From NCBI GenBank assembly GCA_029939545.1, contig JAOZSS010000099.1:1-8576 (forward strand): a stretch of DNA of 8,576 nucleotides, in the 5' to 3' direction. The stretch is from Kiritimatiellia bacterium (GTDB lineage Bacteria; Verrucomicrobiota; Kiritimatiellia; UBA8416; JABMPJ01). Below the pieces are notes generated by a model. That model did not search any database and was not told the origin of the DNA. It saw only the letters and a program-made list of their open reading frames with translations. The translations under genes were made by a program, and so were the position numbers. Of this stretch, positions 6,478-8,576 are shown piece by piece (position 1 is the first letter of the stretch; the number at the start of each line of letters is the position of its first letter).

Positions 6478-7998
6478 ATGAGTGAGAGTATGAGCAAGAG
6501 ACGTTTACAGCCATTTTGGGGCCTGGGTCTGATTGTCCTGTCGGCCTGCCTGATTGCCGTGACCGGGGTATGGGCCGATGAGTCCCATGCGGTCGGTCCG
6601 GTCGTCGACAGTGCCGTGATGACGAATGCGCCCCCCGTGGCTGCGGCTGATCAGGCCGGGGACGCAGCGGAAGACACGGAGCCCGCCGAGGCAGAAGAAC
6701 TGCCGGAGGCTCCCATTGTCGAGGAGGCGCCCGATCCCGTCGAGCCGGCCACGAACGGCGTTCCCGCCGCAACCAATGCCGTACCCTTGGCCGATTCGGG
6801 TGATGCTGAAGACAAGCCTGTCGACGAGCGTGAAGCGGCCTACGACAACATGGAACTGATGGCGGAAGTCATCATGCATATTCGGAAGCACTACGTGGAC
6901 GAGAAGTCATTCCAGGCTATCACGTTTGGTGCCCTGCACGGGATGTTGAATGGCATGGACCCCCACAGCGACTTCCTTGAGCCGACCGCCTACGAGGGAC
7001 TCAAAGAGGACACCCGCGGCTCGTTCAGTGGTATCGGCATCCATATCGGGATACGACACGGCGTTCTAACGGTCATCGCTCCGATCGAAGACACGCCTGC
7101 TTTCAGGGAAGGACTGATGTCGGGCGACCGTATCAGCGAGATTGACGGGGTATCCACCGTTGGCCAGTCGCTGCGTGAGGCGGTGAGCAAGCTGCGTGGT
7201 GCCAAGGGCTCCGAGGTGATGATCAAGATCATACGCCAAGGCGAAGACGACGCGCTTGAGGTAACCATTGTGCGGGACGACATCGAGGTGCCAAGCGTCA
7301 AAGGGGTGCGGATGTTAACAAAGCGTACGGGATATATCCGCGTGACCCAATTTGCCGAACCCACCGCATCACTGCTCCAGCAGGCATTGGAGCAGCTCAT
7401 GGATGAGGGAATGGAGGCATTGGTGCTCGATTTGCGCAGCAACCCCGGCGGGCTCCTGCGTTCGGCTGTGGCGATTGCTGAGAAGTTTATCGCTGAGGGT
7501 AAGGTGGTTGTGTCGACCCAGGGACGTGCGCACGAAGGTGGGCAGAATGTTAAGAAGGCATCAGGAGCGTTGCACTACACAGACTTGGACATTGCGGTGC
7601 TCGTGAACGGTGGCTCGGCCAGTGCGTCCGAGATTGTGGCGGGCTGTCTGCAGGATCACGGCCGAGCCGTCCTGATTGGTCAGCGGACGTTCGGCAAGGG
7701 GTCGGTGCAGAGTGTTATCAGGCTTCACAGCAACGACGATGCGGCTATTCGCCTGACCACGGCCTACTACTACACGCCGGCAGGCCGGTTGATTCACAAC
7801 AAGGGAATAGAGCCGGATATCACGATTCCCGTTTTGCCGAAGGCGTGGCGCCGCGTGCTCATTCGCCGGGCGCATGTCGAGGCCCCGGAAGCCTACAGCG
7901 CCGAGGAGATTGCCGAGTATGCTGATGCCGCAGATCTTCCGCTACAGCGCGCCATCGACATGCTGGAGGCGGTTCTGATTTTCGGTGATAGGCAGTAG
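6478..7998 (+). CDS. Secreted S41 C-terminal processing peptidase (CtpA/Prc type)
   Basis: This is a periplasmic serine protease with a Ser-Lys dyad that trims or degrades proteins from their C-termini. The 506 residues carry a Sec signal peptide (SKRR, then a hydrophobic core at about 12-30, likely cut after V-W-A at 33). A low-complexity acidic Pro/Ala/Glu linker follows (about 40-118). Next are a helical region with HYVDE (138-142) and MDPHSDFLEP (160-169), and a PDZ domain (about 181-268, SFSGIGIHIGI ... GLMSGDRISEIDG). The S41 core comes last, with LVLDLRSNPGGLL (315-327), NGGSASASEIVAGCLQDHG (377-395) and TFGKGSVQ (404-411). By spacing, the catalytic residues are Ser382, Lys407 and Gln411, all present. 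An ATG at 6490 is an alternative start that would remove four residues; neither has a strong ribosome binding site. The gene lies 44 bases after the ComEC-like gene and 7 bases before tsaD. Its substrate is not evident. Confidence 0.95.
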   Translation: MSESMSKRRLQPFWGLGLIVLSACLIAVTGVWADESHAVGPVVDSAVMTNAPPVAAADQAGDAAEDTEPAEAEELPEAPIVEEAPDPVEPATNGVPAATNAVPLADSGDAEDKPVDEREAAYDNMELMAEVIMHIRKHYVDEKSFQAITFGALHGMLNGMDPHSDFLEPTAYEGLKEDTRGSFSGIGIHIGIRHGVLTVIAPIEDTPAFREGLMSGDRISEIDGVSTVGQSLREAVSKLRGAKGSEVMIKIIRQGEDDALEVTIVRDDIEVPSVKGVRMLTKRTGYIRVTQFAEPTASLLQQALEQLMDEGMEALVLDLRSNPGGLLRSAVAIAEKFIAEGKVVVSTQGRAHEGGQNVKKASGALHYTDLDIAVLVNGGSASASEIVAGCLQDHGRAVLIGQRTFGKGSVQSVIRLHSNDDAAIRLTTAYYYTPAGRLIHNKGIEPDITIPVLPKAWRRVLIRRAHVEAPEAYSAEEIAEYADAADLPLQRAIDMLEAVLIFGDRQ

Positions 7999-8005
7999 GG
8001 CAGCC

Positions 8006-8576
8006 ATGCGAGTTCTGGGCATAGAGACATCGTGCGATGAAACGGCTGCGGCAGTCGTGGTTGATGGCCGCGACGTGCTTTCGAGCTGTGTCTTCAGCCA
8101 AGTGGCGCTGCATGGGCCGTACGGCGGCGTGGTTCCCGAGATCGCTTCACGCAGTCATGTGCAGACACTTCCGCGCATGATCGACCAAGCGGTTTCGAAA
8201 GCCGGCATGGAGTGGGGCGACGTCGATGCCGTAGCGGCCGCGTTCGGCCCCGGGCTGGCCAGTTCGCTACTCGTGGGCGTGAGCGCAGCGCGCGGGCTGG
8301 CACAGCGGCTTGACGTGCCGTTGATCGCCATCAATCACATGGAGGCCCACATCTACTCCCTGTTTCTGGAGGAGAATGCACCGCGGCTGGAGGATGTCTT
8401 GCCTTTCATTGCCCTCGTCGTGTCGGGCGGGCACACGATGCTCGTGCGCGTGGAAGGGCTGGGACAGTACACGCTGCTGGGGCGAACAGTGGACGATGCG
8501 GCCGGAGAAGCCTTTGACAAGGGCGCCAACCTGATGGGCCTGGGGTACCCGGGTGGCCCCATTATCGATCGGACGC
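8006..8576 (+). CDS. tsaD: tRNA N6-threonylcarbamoyladenosine transferase TsaD, 5' part
   Basis: TsaD (Kae1/Qri7/YgjD family) transfers the threonylcarbamoyl group from threonylcarbamoyl-AMP to A37 of tRNAs that read ANN codons, working with TsaB and TsaE in the cytoplasm. About 190 codons are visible from the ATG at 8006, and the frame is open to the window end; the full protein is usually about 335-350 residues, so roughly half is seen. The match is very strong: MRVLGIETSCDETAAAVV at the N-terminus, HGPYGGVVPEIASRSH (36-51), FGPGLASSLLVG (80-91), NHMEAHIYS (110-118) with metal-binding His111 and His115, LVVSGGHTMLV and DDAAGEAFDKGA. The C-terminal metal-binding Asp lies beyond the window. 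A short AGGG (7997-8000) sits 5 bases before the start. Only 7 bases separate it from the S41 peptidase, so co-transcription is likely. Confidence 0.97.
   Translation, partial: MRVLGIETSCDETAAAVVVDGRDVLSSCVFSQVALHGPYGGVVPEIASRSHVQTLPRMIDQAVSKAGMEWGDVDAVAAAFGPGLASSLLVGVSAARGLAQRLDVPLIAINHMEAHIYSLFLEENAPRLEDVLPFIALVVSGGHTMLVRVEGLGQYTLLGRTVDDAAGEAFDKGANLMGLGYPGGPIIDRT

Noticed and set aside
6538..6549. L-S-A-C in the S41 peptidase signal as a lipoprotein lipobox
   Set aside because: The hydrophobic core continues past the Cys for several residues and a better signal peptidase I site (V-W-A) follows, so a soluble or Sec-cleaved form is more likely.

Overview
The window is a densely packed, GC-rich stretch of bacterial chromosome. 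Every gene I can support lies on the + strand. The layout is: 3' end of an ExbD/TolR-type gene (2-319), a TonB-like single-pass membrane protein (341-1066), hisD (1050-2345), hisC (2433-3500), hisB (3514-4104), hisA (4107-4853), a ComEC/Rec2-family membrane protein (4853-6433), a secreted S41 C-terminal processing peptidase (6478-7998) and the 5' part of tsaD (8006-8576, running off the end). Gaps between genes run from a 17-base overlap to 87 bases. I see no convincing internal promoter or terminator, so the region looks like one long transcription unit or a few tightly abutting ones.

The organism is probably a Gram-negative (diderm) bacterium. ExbD and TonB-like proteins work between an inner membrane, periplasm and outer membrane, and the S41 peptidase carries a Sec signal peptide. 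The gene mix would fit a PVC-group relative (Kiritimatiellota, Verrucomicrobiota or similar) or another deep-branching uncultured lineage, but the sequence alone does not prove this.

The four his genes encode middle and late steps of histidine synthesis: HisA isomerises ProFAR, HisB dehydrates IGP, HisC transaminates imidazole-acetol phosphate, and HisD oxidises histidinol to histidine. HisB has only the dehydratase domain, so histidinol-phosphate phosphatase must be encoded elsewhere. The same holds for hisG, hisI/E, hisF and hisH. In particular, hisH is missing from between hisB and hisA, a place where it often lies. The genes after hisA have no link to histidine: a short ComEC-like channel without the usual C-terminal metallo-beta-lactamase domain, an envelope protease and a tRNA-modification enzyme.

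Most of the window is ordinary housekeeping sequence. The points most worth a second look are the divergent TonB-like gene that overlaps hisD, a four-copy heptamer array in the only sizeable intergenic gap (hisD-hisC), the truncated ComEC architecture with a one-base stop/start overlap to hisA, and the missing hisH. I did not find a convincing undescribed system such as a defence island, mobile element or CRISPR array.
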